Assembly (NCBI GenBank): GCA_018830285.1
Contig: JAHJSB010000057.1
Location: 1 to 40,983 of the forward strand
Origin: Alphaproteobacteria bacterium
GTDB taxonomy: Bacteria; Pseudomonadota; Alphaproteobacteria; Caulobacterales; Hyphomonadaceae
Direction: 5' to 3'
Length of the DNA: 40,983 nucleotides
Shown here piece by piece: positions 34,473 through 40,983 of this stretch. The notes beneath the pieces are model-generated. The model saw only the letters and a list, made by a program, of their open reading frames with translations, searched no databases and was not told the origin of the DNA. The first letter of the stretch is position 1; each line of letters starts with the position of its first letter. The position numbers were made by a program, and so were the translations under genes.

Positions 34473-35984
34473 CTAGGAGGCGACAACGCCCGGCAGCCTG
34501 TCGGCCCAGGGCCGGGCCGCTTCCAGTTCCAGCGCGAGTTCGAACAGGAGCTGGTCGTCACCGCGCTTGCCCGAGAACATCGAACCGATAGGCAGGCCCG
34601 ATGGCGACCAAGACAGAGGAACGCTCATGGACGCGGCACCGGAGACGTTCATCGGCGCCGTGAAGGATGCAAACGTGACGACGCGGTTGTACAGTGTGTC
34701 GTAGGCCACTGTCGGGGCCTGTTCGCCGAGCTTCACGGCAGGGCTGCCGGTCACCGGGGTCAGCAGCACATCAATGGACTGATCAGTGAAGCCGGAATCA
34801 TACTGGGACTCGAACCCCTTGAGCCAGGCGACGGTTGCATCCATCTCGTCCTTGCGGGCGATGAACATATTTGTCAGGCCCAGCGTCCATGGCTCCACGA
34901 TGTCCGGTCCGACCGGCTTGCCGCTGAAGGCGCTTGCCTGCTGGGCGAAATCAGCCGCACCGGCGGCCCAGTAGAGAAGGAACTTGTCGAGGAATTCCTG
35001 TCCGGAGAAAGACGGCGTGTACGGGACGATCTCATGCCCGAGCCCGGCGCAGAGATTCGCAACGTCTTCCAGCGCGGCTTTCGTCTCAGGTGCGACTTGC
35101 GTGCCGGCAAAGGCGTCGGTTGAGAAACCGATCTTCAGGCGGCGCTGCAGGGGCTGGAGGTCTGCACTGAGCGGCGGATACGTGCCGTCATTCGTCTGTG
35201 TATCGCGGAACAGGTTCGCCGAGTCGCGCACCGAAATCGTCACGGCATGCTGCACCGAGATATCCACTGGTGGGCCGTTCGGGCCGTCATGCGCGGGCAG
35301 CTGGCCGCGCGAGGGCTTGAGGCCGAACACGCCGCAGGTGCTGGCCGGAATCCGGATCGAGCCGCCGCCATCGCTGGCATGGGCAAATGGTACGACACGG
35401 GCCGCCACCAGTGCGGCGGACCCGCCGGAAGAGCCGCCGACAATGCGGGTTGTGTCCCATGGATTGCGTGTTTCGCCCGTCACCAATGGTTCGGTCGAGG
35501 CCATAAGGCCCATTTCCGGCGAGGTGGACTTGCCGAGCACGACCAGGCCTTCAGCACGCCACTTCGCAGGCAGCGGATCGTCCTTGCCGGGCATATAGCC
35601 CTTGAAGGCGCGGCTGCCAAAATAGGTCGGCGCGCCTTTCCAGTTGTGCAGGTCCTTGATGAAGGTCGGTACGCCCTGGAAATGCCCAGCCGTTGTATGG
35701 CCGGCTTCAGCGCGGGCGATATCATAGATCTCCGACGCAATTGCGTTGATCTGGCCGTTGACGGCCTGTGCCCTCGCAATCGCGGCGCTGACCTGCTCAA
35801 TCGACGTGGTTTCACCTGCGGCAATCGCCTCTGCCATGGCCGTTCCGTCAAGGCGGGCGGCGGTTGCCGGCGTCGCCGCAGTTGTCGGCGCCAAGGCCGG
35901 GACAACGGTTTTCTGTCCGCAGGCAGAAAGCGCTGCAAGTGCGCCGCCGCCCATGAGTGCCCCGCGCCGTGTGAGTTTGACCAT
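34473..35984 (-). CDS. Amidase, exported (Tat/lipoprotein signal), amidase-signature family
   Basis: This is a 503-residue amidase-signature hydrolase with Ser-cisSer-Lys triad K110 (PTFIKDLHN), S185 (IVGGSSGGSAAL) and nucleophile S209 (ASDGGGSIRIPAS). The ATG at 35984 follows GGGAGGA. The leader MVKLTRRGALMGGGALAALSAC shows both a TRRGAL-type twin-arginine and a lipobox (LSA-C, Cys22), so a periplasmic, lipid-anchored enzyme is likely. The frame is open far upstream, but that part runs antisense to the next gene. The GKSTSPEMGLMAST and DGGGSIRIPASTCGVFGLKPSRG stretches resemble the NylA branch, but substrate cannot be inferred. It is divergent from the phosphotransferase gene (78-base spacer) and coupled to the ZntB-like gene. 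Confidence 0.9.
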   Translation of the reverse strand: MVKLTRRGALMGGGALAALSACGQKTVVPALAPTTAATPATAARLDGTAMAEAIAAGETTSIEQVSAAIARAQAVNGQINAIASEIYDIARAEAGHTTAGHFQGVPTFIKDLHNWKGAPTYFGSRAFKGYMPGKDDPLPAKWRAEGLVVLGKSTSPEMGLMASTEPLVTGETRNPWDTTRIVGGSSGGSAALVAARVVPFAHASDGGGSIRIPASTCGVFGLKPSRGQLPAHDGPNGPPVDISVQHAVTISVRDSANLFRDTQTNDGTYPPLSADLQPLQRRLKIGFSTDAFAGTQVAPETKAALEDVANLCAGLGHEIVPYTPSFSGQEFLDKFLLYWAAGAADFAQQASAFSGKPVGPDIVEPWTLGLTNMFIARKDEMDATVAWLKGFESQYDSGFTDQSIDVLLTPVTGSPAVKLGEQAPTVAYDTLYNRVVTFASFTAPMNVSGAASMSVPLSWSPSGLPIGSMFSGKRGDDQLLFELALELEAARPWADRLPGVVAS

Positions 35985-36062
35985 GCTTTGTGTCCTCCCA
36001 AGTCTTTTGCTCGTTGGCGCTACCGTGTATCGGTCCGCCAGCAAGCGCAAGAGGACGAGACA

Positions 36063-36977
36063 ATGAGCGCCGACGCGTCTTCCAGCCCACCGGCCGAAGT
36101 CGATGTGACGCCCGAACTGGTGCGCGCGCTGCTGCGGGACCAGCATGCCGACCTGGCAGACCTGCCGATTCGTTTGCTCGATGCCGGTTGGGACAATGTC
36201 ATGCTGCGGATCGGCGACGACCTTCTGGCGCGCCTGCCGCGCCGGGCGATTGCCGAAGCCTTGCTGAAGAACGAGCAGGCATGGCTGCCCCGGCTTGCCC
36301 CCAGCCTGCCGCTGCCGATTCCGGCGCCGCTTCGCACGGGCGTGCCGGGTGCGGGCTATCCCTTCGTCTGGAGCATCCTGCCCTGGATCGAAGGCGAGGC
36401 GGCCGACCTCGCGCCGCCGGATTCCTTGGAGGCGCCCGTACTCGCCCGTTTCCTCAAGGCCGTGCACCAGCCTGCACCCGCCGATGCGCCGCGGAATACC
36501 GTGCGCGACTGTCCGCTCAGCGGCAAGCAGGCCGACATTGAGCGCCGCATGGCGATCCTGAAGCGGGAGACGGATGCCATCACGCCTGCCATTGAACAGG
36601 CCTGGTCCGACGCGCTCACCGCGCCGATGGATGTGAAGCCGACCTGGGTTGCCGGCGATGTCCATGCCCGCAACGTGCTGGTCCATCAGGGCAAGCTCGC
36701 CGCCTTCATCGACTGGGGCGACATGTGCGCCGGTGACGCGGCCACGGACCTGGCGTCCATCTGGTCGCTGTTCAAGGATCCGCAGGCGCGCGCCGAGGCC
36801 GTCGCGGCCTATGGCATGTCACGCGCGACCCGTTCCCGCGCGGTGGGCTGGGCCGTGTTTTACGGGGTGATCCTGCTCGAAACAGGCCGGCGGGACACGC
36901 CGCGCCATGCTGCCATGGGCGAGGCAATCCTGCGGCGCCTGTCTGAGGATGTCGGGCTTTCCAGCTGCCCTATCTGA
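36063..36977 (+). CDS. Aminoglycoside-phosphotransferase-fold kinase (APH family)
   Basis: This is a 304-residue protein of the choline/aminoglycoside kinase fold. The ATG at 36063 follows GAGGA at about 36052; the longer upstream frame crosses the amidase start and is rejected. LLDAGWDNVMLRIGDDLLARLPRR is the N-lobe. The catalytic Asp and metal Asn are D199 and N204 (AGDVHARNVLVH), and the second metal ligand is D217 (FIDWGDMCAGDAATDLASIW). LPWIEGEAADL and RFLKAVHQPAP are typical of the small-molecule kinase branch. Antibiotic modification is only one possible role; many members act on metabolites. Its end overlaps the sodC tail by 8 bases. Confidence 0.87.
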   Translation: MSADASSSPPAEVDVTPELVRALLRDQHADLADLPIRLLDAGWDNVMLRIGDDLLARLPRRAIAEALLKNEQAWLPRLAPSLPLPIPAPLRTGVPGAGYPFVWSILPWIEGEAADLAPPDSLEAPVLARFLKAVHQPAPADAPRNTVRDCPLSGKQADIERRMAILKRETDAITPAIEQAWSDALTAPMDVKPTWVAGDVHARNVLVHQGKLAAFIDWGDMCAGDAATDLASIWSLFKDPQARAEAVAAYGMSRATRSRAVGWAVFYGVILLETGRRDTPRHAAMGEAILRRLSEDVGLSSCPI

Positions 36978-37557
36978 TCACGCCGCAGGCCACGCGCCCG
37001 CCAGCCCCGCCAATCGGTTGGCTCATGTGATCGTCTTCGCCTTCATGGATCAGGATCGCCGATCCGTCGGCGTCGGTGAGGTCCGACATCTGCGTCAGCG
37101 TCGTGAACGCTTCATAGCCTGCCGCGCCATCCGCGCCTGCCCAGATGTTCGGAATGTCGCCGCCCTCGGGGCCATTCGGATTGAGTAGGCCATGGCCGCC
37201 GTCGATCATGCCGACATGACCGCCGGAGGCCTTGAACGTGCCGATATCGGAACAGTCGCCCACCATGTGCAGGTGCAGGCCGTGCCAGCCCGGTGCCAGG
37301 CCGCCGGGCGCAATTTCCACGCGCAGCAGGATGCCGTTGGGTCCGCCGAGCAGATTGGCCGTGCCGATCTCGGTGCCTTCGCCGCCGATGATCGACGCCG
37401 TCGACCGGATCATCGAAGGGTAGACGCCGTCCGCCGGTCCGGGCATCTCGGCGACGGTCGGCAATGGTTCGTCCGGCAGTTCCTGTGGCTGGGCGGCCTC
37501 CTGGCTGCAGGCAGCGAGGGAAAGGGCAAAGAGCCCGATGGCAATCCGGTCAAGCAT
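36970..37557 (-). CDS. sodC: Copper/zinc superoxide dismutase, lipoprotein, with altered zinc ligand
   Basis: This is a 195-residue periplasmic superoxide dismutase. The ATG at 37557 has AGGAG 8 bases away; an upstream ATG (37596) is less likely. The signal MLDRIAIGLFALSLAACSQ gives a lipobox cysteine (Cys17). Copper ligands are H95 and H97 (WHGLHLHMVGDC), H114 (SGGHVG) and H171 (ILIHEGEDDHMSQPIGG). Zinc-side H122 (GGHG) and D134 (GGDIPNIW) are kept. The position usually His in 'NGPHAGD' is E131 here (LNPNGPEGGD). The disulfide pair (C102, C191) and R188 are present. A TATAAT at 37585-37590 lies near the start. Confidence 0.88.
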   Translation of the reverse strand: MLDRIAIGLFALSLAACSQEAAQPQELPDEPLPTVAEMPGPADGVYPSMIRSTASIIGGEGTEIGTANLLGGPNGILLRVEIAPGGLAPGWHGLHLHMVGDCSDIGTFKASGGHVGMIDGGHGLLNPNGPEGGDIPNIWAGADGAAGYEAFTTLTQMSDLTDADGSAILIHEGEDDHMSQPIGGAGGRVACGVIR

Positions 37558-37584
37558 GGGCGGTCTCCTGTCGATCTCGAAACC

Positions 37585-37590
37585 ATTATA
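37585..37590 (-). promoter_or_regulatory. Possible -10 box of sodC
   Basis: TATAAT on the - strand, 28-33 bases upstream of the sodC start, sits in the 70-base divergent gap to tlyA. The best -35 at 17-base spacing is a 3-of-6 match (CTGCAA), so the call is tentative. Confidence 0.3.
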
Positions 37591-37627
37591 GGGCACAACG
37601 CAGGAATTGCAGGGGAAGTTTCATTAA

Positions 37628-38359
37628 ATGAAAGACCGCGCCGATAAACTCCTCGTGTTCCTTGGCCATTTTGACAGCCGGGCAGGCGCCCGTGCCGCCA
37701 TTGAGGCAGGCCGGGTCACCGCGAACGGCGTCACCGTCGCCAAGCCGTCGCAGATGATCTCGGCCGATGATGCGATCACGGCAGAGCCCGCCCACCCTTA
37801 TGTCTCACGCGGCGGGCTGAAGCTCGCGCATGCGCTTGAGGCCTTCGGAGTAGACCCGGCAGGGCGCCACTGTCTCGATATCGGCGCATCGACCGGCGGC
37901 TTCACGGATGTGCTGCTGCGGGCTGGCGCGGCCCATGTGACCGCCATTGATGTTGGCCGGGAGCAGTTCCACGCTTCCCTGCAAGGCAATCCTCGCGTGA
38001 CCTCGCTGGAGGGCCAGGACGCGCGCACCCTCACCGCCGCCATGATGCCTGCGCCGCCGAGCCTGCTCGTGTGCGATGCCAGCTTCATCGGGCTTGAGAA
38101 ACTGCTGGACGTCCCGCTCAGCCTCGCCGCGCCCGGCGCAGACTTTGTCGGCCTGTTCAAGCCGCAATTCCAGGTCGGCCGCCCCCATGTCGGCAAGGGC
38201 GGGCTGGTCACGGATGCCGCCGCCACCGAACGGGCCGCCGAGGCATTTGCCCTGTGGATGAAAGAAAACGGCTGGCCCATCCATGCCTGGACAGCCAGCC
38301 CGATTTCAGGCGGCGACGGCAATGCCGAACGCCTGTTTCACGCGGTCAGGGCTCAGTAG
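37628..38359 (+). CDS. tlyA: TlyA-type rRNA 2'-O-methyltransferase (S4 + FtsJ domains)
   Basis: This is a 243-residue protein. An N-terminal S4 RNA-binding domain (about 1-60: RADKLLVFLGHFDSRAGARAAIEAGRVTANG, then VSRGGLKL) is joined to a Rossmann methyltransferase with SAM motif CLDIGASTGGFTDVLL (about 82-97), VTAIDVG and CDASFIGLEKLLDVPLSL. GLFKPQFQVGRPHVGKGGLV is the conserved loop with the catalytic lysine. TlyA enzymes methylate 16S and 23S rRNA riboses and affect capreomycin sensitivity in mycobacteria. The ATG at 37628 follows GGGAAG. It is divergent from sodC, and its end overlaps the convergent glycine-zipper gene by 7 bases. Confidence 0.9.
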   Translation: MKDRADKLLVFLGHFDSRAGARAAIEAGRVTANGVTVAKPSQMISADDAITAEPAHPYVSRGGLKLAHALEAFGVDPAGRHCLDIGASTGGFTDVLLRAGAAHVTAIDVGREQFHASLQGNPRVTSLEGQDARTLTAAMMPAPPSLLVCDASFIGLEKLLDVPLSLAAPGADFVGLFKPQFQVGRPHVGKGGLVTDAAATERAAEAFALWMKENGWPIHAWTASPISGGDGNAERLFHAVRAQ

Positions 38360-39117
38360 CCGTAGAGTTCCTGATCTTGCGCGCGGTCGTTGACGACACG
38401 CCAGGTTTCAGTGGGGCTGTTCCGGCAGGCGAGCACGTGCTCGCCGCGCTGGTAGATCATGCGGCACTTCTCCTGGCTGTAGGCCTGTTCACTGTAATAG
38501 GGCTGGTCGTCATAGCCCTGATCAGAATAGCCATCATTGTAGCCGCTCGAGGCCGGATAGGCGCGCGGTGGGGGTGGCGTGGCCGGGTAGCGCGGCTGCA
38601 TCACTTCCGGACCGCCATAGAGGCCGTCAGTCGTACGCGGGATGGAGCCGCCCTGATCGTAACCGCCCTGGTACCTGTTCGCAGGCTGGTAGGGCGTTGG
38701 CCCGGCAGACCCGCAATTCGCGCTGGAGCTGCTGGCCATTTCGCTGCCGGCAATGCCGCCGACAAGCGCGCCCAGCAACGCGCCCACAACGACCTGGTCG
38801 CTATTGTCGCTGCTGCGGGAATGCCCGCGATTATAGCTCCGCCTGTAGCCGCGATCATATCCGCGACCGTGGCCGCGATACCCGCGATGACCGCGATACT
38901 GGTCGTCACCGCCGTCAATATTGTTGCCGATGGCGCCGCCGATCAGGCCGCCAATCAGGGCGCCTGCCACGCCGCCCGCGAGCTTGTCGTCGCTGCGCTG
39001 GCGTTCGCACGCCGTGTCCTGCGGCGCATAACCATACCCCGCCTGTGCCGCAGCTGTTTCTGGAACCGCCAGCGCCAAAAGGGCTGCGGCTCCGGCGAGA
39101 AGCGATATTTTCATCAT
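38353..39117 (-). CDS. Glycine-zipper outer-membrane-type protein with Gly/Arg/Tyr-rich linker
   Basis: This is a 254-residue protein. The ATG-ATG start at 39117 has AAGGAG 7 bases upstream. The signal peptide MMKISLLAGAAALLALAVPETAAAQA ends with an AxA-type cleavage site. Two glycine-zipper hairpins, LAGGVAGALIGGLIGGAIGNNI and VVVGALLGALVGGIAGSEMA, suggest membrane insertion as in 17-kDa antigen/SlyB-type proteins. Between them is a His/Arg/Gly/Tyr repeat-like stretch (GYRGHGRGYDRGYRRSY). The C-terminal part is Pro/Tyr/Gly-rich with a short conserved-looking end (ACRNSPTETWRVVNDRA). The function is unknown; it is probably in the envelope. A longer upstream frame crosses the divergent methyltransferase gene. 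Confidence 0.8.
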   Translation of the reverse strand: MMKISLLAGAAALLALAVPETAAAQAGYGYAPQDTACERQRSDDKLAGGVAGALIGGLIGGAIGNNIDGGDDQYRGHRGYRGHGRGYDRGYRRSYNRGHSRSSDNSDQVVVGALLGALVGGIAGSEMASSSSANCGSAGPTPYQPANRYQGGYDQGGSIPRTTDGLYGGPEVMQPRYPATPPPPRAYPASSGYNDGYSDQGYDDQPYYSEQAYSQEKCRMIYQRGEHVLACRNSPTETWRVVNDRAQDQELYGY

Positions 39118-39234
39118 CGCATGTCTCCTTTTTGGCAGGCACGATGCCGCCAGACTAAAGGACAGCATCGCAAGGCCAACCTGAACCGGACCTGAAGGCT
39201 GGACGGGCCAACGGCAGCGCACCATATTGCGCGT

Positions 39235-40305
39235 ATGGGACTGTTCAGCATCGCCTCCAAAACCGCTGCCCGCGCCCGCTATGCCGCGGAACAGGGCCTG
39301 CGCTCGGCCTGGTATGGCGCGCAGATGTCGGCGGCGCGCCGCAGCGCCGGCGGCTTCAATCGTCCAGGCGAACCGAAATTTGCGCCGACACGCGGCACGC
39401 CGGACATGGCGGCGCTGCGCAAGGCCTATGTGTATCTCTTCATCCAGGACCGGCTGAACGCGGAAGCGGGCCTGTATCCTGCGCCACATGACGTGCGCGT
39501 GCGCGACCTGCCCAATGCCCTGAAATCGGCCCGCGCGTTTCGCGCCGATGTTGCCGAAGTCGACCGGCGGCGCCAGGCCCGCGACGGGACGGAAATCCGC
39601 GAGGCGCTGCCCGAAGGCTCCAACCGGTATCCGGACTATTACCGCCAGAATTTCCACTACCAGTCCGGCGGCTGGTTCACCGATGAGAGCGCCGAACTGT
39701 ACGATACGCAGGTCGAGGCCTTGTTCACCGGCACGGCGGATGTGATGCGCCGGGCGGCGCTGGCCGAGATTTCACTTGAGCTGAAAGGGCGTGACCAGCG
39801 CACGGTCAGCCTCTTGGACATGGCCTGCGGTAATGGCCGGTTCCTGTCGCGGGTGATGAATATCTATCCGCGCCTCAAGGCGAGTGGGCTGGACCTGTCG
39901 CCGAACTATACCGAAGCGGCGCGCAAGCGGCTGGCCCGCTGGCCGCATGTGGGCGTGCTGCACGAGGCGGCCGAGGCGATGCCGCTGGCGGATGCAAGCC
40001 AGGACATGATCGTGTCGGTCTTCCTGTTCCATGAATTGCCGCCGGAGGTGCGCGAACAGGTGCTGGCGGAAGTGGCGCGCGTCCTGAAACCGGGCGGCCT
40101 GTTCATCCTCGCCGACAGTACCCAGTTCGGCGACTATCCGGACATGGACGGCCTGCTGGAATATTTCCCGCAGGGCTTCCACGAGCCCTATTACGAGACC
40201 TACCTGTCCTGGGACATCGCCGCATCCTGCGGAGCGGCGGGCCTCACCGCCGAACGCGAAACGCTGGCCTTCCTCACCAAGGTCACGACCTGGCGCAAGG
40301 CCTGA
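39235..40305 (+). CDS. Class I SAM-dependent methyltransferase
   Basis: This is a 356-residue protein. A long N-terminal region (about 1-165), basic at first (ASKTAARARYAAEQGLRSAWYG), precedes a methyltransferase-11-like domain. Motif I is LLDMACGNGRFLSRVM, then SGLDLSPNYTEAARKRL, MIVSVFLFHELPPEVR and VARVLKPGGLFILADSTQ. The closing part (GFHEPYYETYLSWDIAASCGAAGL) resembles ubiquinone/menaquinone or tocopherol-type methyltransferases, but substrate cannot be told. The start at 39235 lacks a clear ribosome site. It is convergent with the truncated membrane-protein gene, 4 bases apart. Confidence 0.85.
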   Translation: MGLFSIASKTAARARYAAEQGLRSAWYGAQMSAARRSAGGFNRPGEPKFAPTRGTPDMAALRKAYVYLFIQDRLNAEAGLYPAPHDVRVRDLPNALKSARAFRADVAEVDRRRQARDGTEIREALPEGSNRYPDYYRQNFHYQSGGWFTDESAELYDTQVEALFTGTADVMRRAALAEISLELKGRDQRTVSLLDMACGNGRFLSRVMNIYPRLKASGLDLSPNYTEAARKRLARWPHVGVLHEAAEAMPLADASQDMIVSVFLFHELPPEVREQVLAEVARVLKPGGLFILADSTQFGDYPDMDGLLEYFPQGFHEPYYETYLSWDIAASCGAAGLTAERETLAFLTKVTTWRKA

Positions 40306-40309
40306 ACGG

Positions 40310-40843
40310 TCACAGGCCCGGCAGACGCCCGGTGCCGATAAAGGGCATGGCAAAGGCCAGCAGGATCGAGATGATCAGGCCGATGAAGGCCCGGCCGGCA
40401 TCGCTCAGCACATCATGGACGGCTTCGGTCTTGTCGCGAAGCTGCGCGACATAGGCAATCGCGAGCTCCCGCCCGGCGAGCAGGCCTAGGAAGACCCAGG
40501 TCGTGCTCATTGGTATATTGCTCATTTCCTTGAAGAAATAGAGGATGATGCCGTAGAAGACGTCGACGATCGTCGCGGCACGGACATCAACCGTATTGAC
40601 CTTGGACTGCACGATTTTCTGGATCGCGCCGCCGCGTGTCGCGAAGATATAGGCCTGGATCAGGACAAGCAGGATGGTTCCACCGATCACATAGGCGGGG
40701 TCGAAGCTGACATGGGTTTCACCGCCGATAATTGCGACATTGCGGGGCAGGTAGATGAAGATATTGGCCAGGTCCTGCATCAGCCATTGCGACCAGAGGA
40801 AGGTTGTCGACAGCCACTGGAAAATGACCCAGTAGGGCCATGG
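40310..40843 (-). pseudogene. C-terminal part of a membrane protein, 5' end cut by an insertion sequence
   Basis: About 177 codons remain. The first ATG is at 40780 (MQDLANIFIYLPRNV), but coding-like sequence goes on upstream without a start: PWPYWVIFQWLSTTFLWSQWL up to 40843. An in-frame TGA then follows at 40853-40855, just where IS-like sequence begins. Four hydrophobic segments remain (VIGGTILLVLIQAYIFA, IVDVFYGIILYFFKEM, VFLGLLAGRELAIAYVA and IGLIISILLAFAMPFIG). SNIPMSTTWVFLGLLAGREL recalls the 'PVSTT' signature of PiT phosphate permeases; I hold this family guess loosely. The gene is probably broken, with its N-terminal part beyond the window. Confidence 0.65.
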
Positions 40844-40983
40844 TGTTCCCCGTCAGCGACTATGAGACAGATCGGTTAAATTGCTAAAGGAGGGTTTGTG
40901 GCTCATCATTTCCTTGGAAGGGAAAGACGATGAGACAGAAACCAAAGGCCGAAGGATCGGCTGAACGACACGTCAAAGAGATC
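40844..40983 (+). mobile_element. Left end of an IS3-family insertion sequence, right end outside the window
   Basis: The element is identified by its orfA start at 40930. The left boundary is inferred. Host coding sequence on the - strand is sensible up to 40843, and TG at 40844 would be a normal IS start; TGAGACAG at 40863 is the alternative. The inverted repeat and target duplication cannot be checked without the right end. Confidence 0.6.
40930..40983 (+). CDS. IS3-family transposase OrfA, N-terminal 18 codons
   Basis: The ATG at 40930 follows GGAAGGGA (40916-40923). The visible peptide MRQKPKAEGSAERHVKEI matches the start of IS3-family OrfA proteins, helix-turn-helix DNA-binding subunits that normally continue 'RRATR..YSAEEKIRIVLEGLRGE'. 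The rest, including the frameshift to OrfB, is beyond the window edge. The call depends on a short stretch and on the leader before it. Confidence 0.7.
   Translation, partial: MRQKPKAEGSAERHVKEI

Noticed and set aside
35247-36062. Upstream extension of the phosphotransferase frame
   Set aside because: It is antisense to the amidase gene. The ATG at 36063 has a ribosome site and gives the family's normal N-terminus.
35985-36686. Long N-terminal extension of the amidase frame on the - strand
   Set aside because: It runs antisense to the phosphotransferase gene. The amidase has a good ribosome site and a signal peptide at 35984.
39118-39657. N-terminal extension of the glycine-zipper protein
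   Set aside because: It is antisense to the methyltransferase gene. A signal peptide and AAGGAG site mark the start at 39117.

Overview
The window reads as a stretch of high-GC alphaproteobacterial chromosome, most likely from the stalked/budding bacteria of the Hyphomonadaceae or a near relative. This rests on protein flavour, on a full CtrA-type site and a GANTC (CcrM-type) site next to parE, on palindromic repeats of the 'CCTGCGAAGGCAGG' kind, and on the mix of acyl-CoA catabolism, housekeeping and efflux genes. The species assignment is inference. No phage, CRISPR array or rRNA operon is present. One tRNA (Val-UAC) and the first bases of one insertion sequence are present.

Layout. 1-6417: a leucine/isovalerate (liu) catabolic cluster on the + strand. 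It holds methylcrotonyl-CoA carboxylase beta (5' cut by the window), methylglutaconyl-CoA hydratase and methylcrotonyl-CoA carboxylase alpha. An EF-hand protein with its own terminator, a flavodoxin-fold quinone reductase, a small membrane protein (- strand) and a DUF817 membrane protein lie between them. 6434-14500: mixed housekeeping and envelope genes: gltX with a coupled lipoprotein, a secreted lipoprotein, nadE, an OsmC protein, a HabA-like membrane protein, a PBP4-type lipoprotein and a Clp/SppA-like serine protease homologue. Two palindromic repeat elements lie in the gaps of this part. 14871-20976: parE (-), an OYE-family flavin oxidoreductase (+), lon (+) with a strong terminator, and tRNA-Val.

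20977-26181: a block on the - strand that looks lower in GC than its surroundings. It holds an acyl-CoA synthetase and an EmrAB-like pump pair, and ends in a 378-base divergent spacer with a perfect palindrome. 26182-28947: aldehyde dehydrogenase and a stand-alone 3-hydroxyacyl-CoA dehydrogenase, probably one operon. 28969-33266: an RND efflux pump (adaptor plus transporter, ATGA overlap). 33444-35984: a Tat/lipoprotein amidase directly followed by a ZntB/CorA-type transporter. 36063-40305: a phosphotransferase-fold protein, SodC with an altered zinc ligand, a TlyA-type rRNA methyltransferase, a glycine-zipper outer-membrane protein and a SAM methyltransferase. 40310-40983: the C-terminal part of a membrane protein whose 5' end is cut off by an IS3-family element, whose orfA start is the last thing in the window.

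I did not find a clearly new multi-gene system. The points most worth checking are the IS-truncated membrane gene at the right edge, the CtrA/GANTC sites between parE and the OYE gene, the palindrome between emrA and the aldehyde dehydrogenase gene, the His-to-Glu zinc-ligand change in SodC, and the interrupted liu cluster.
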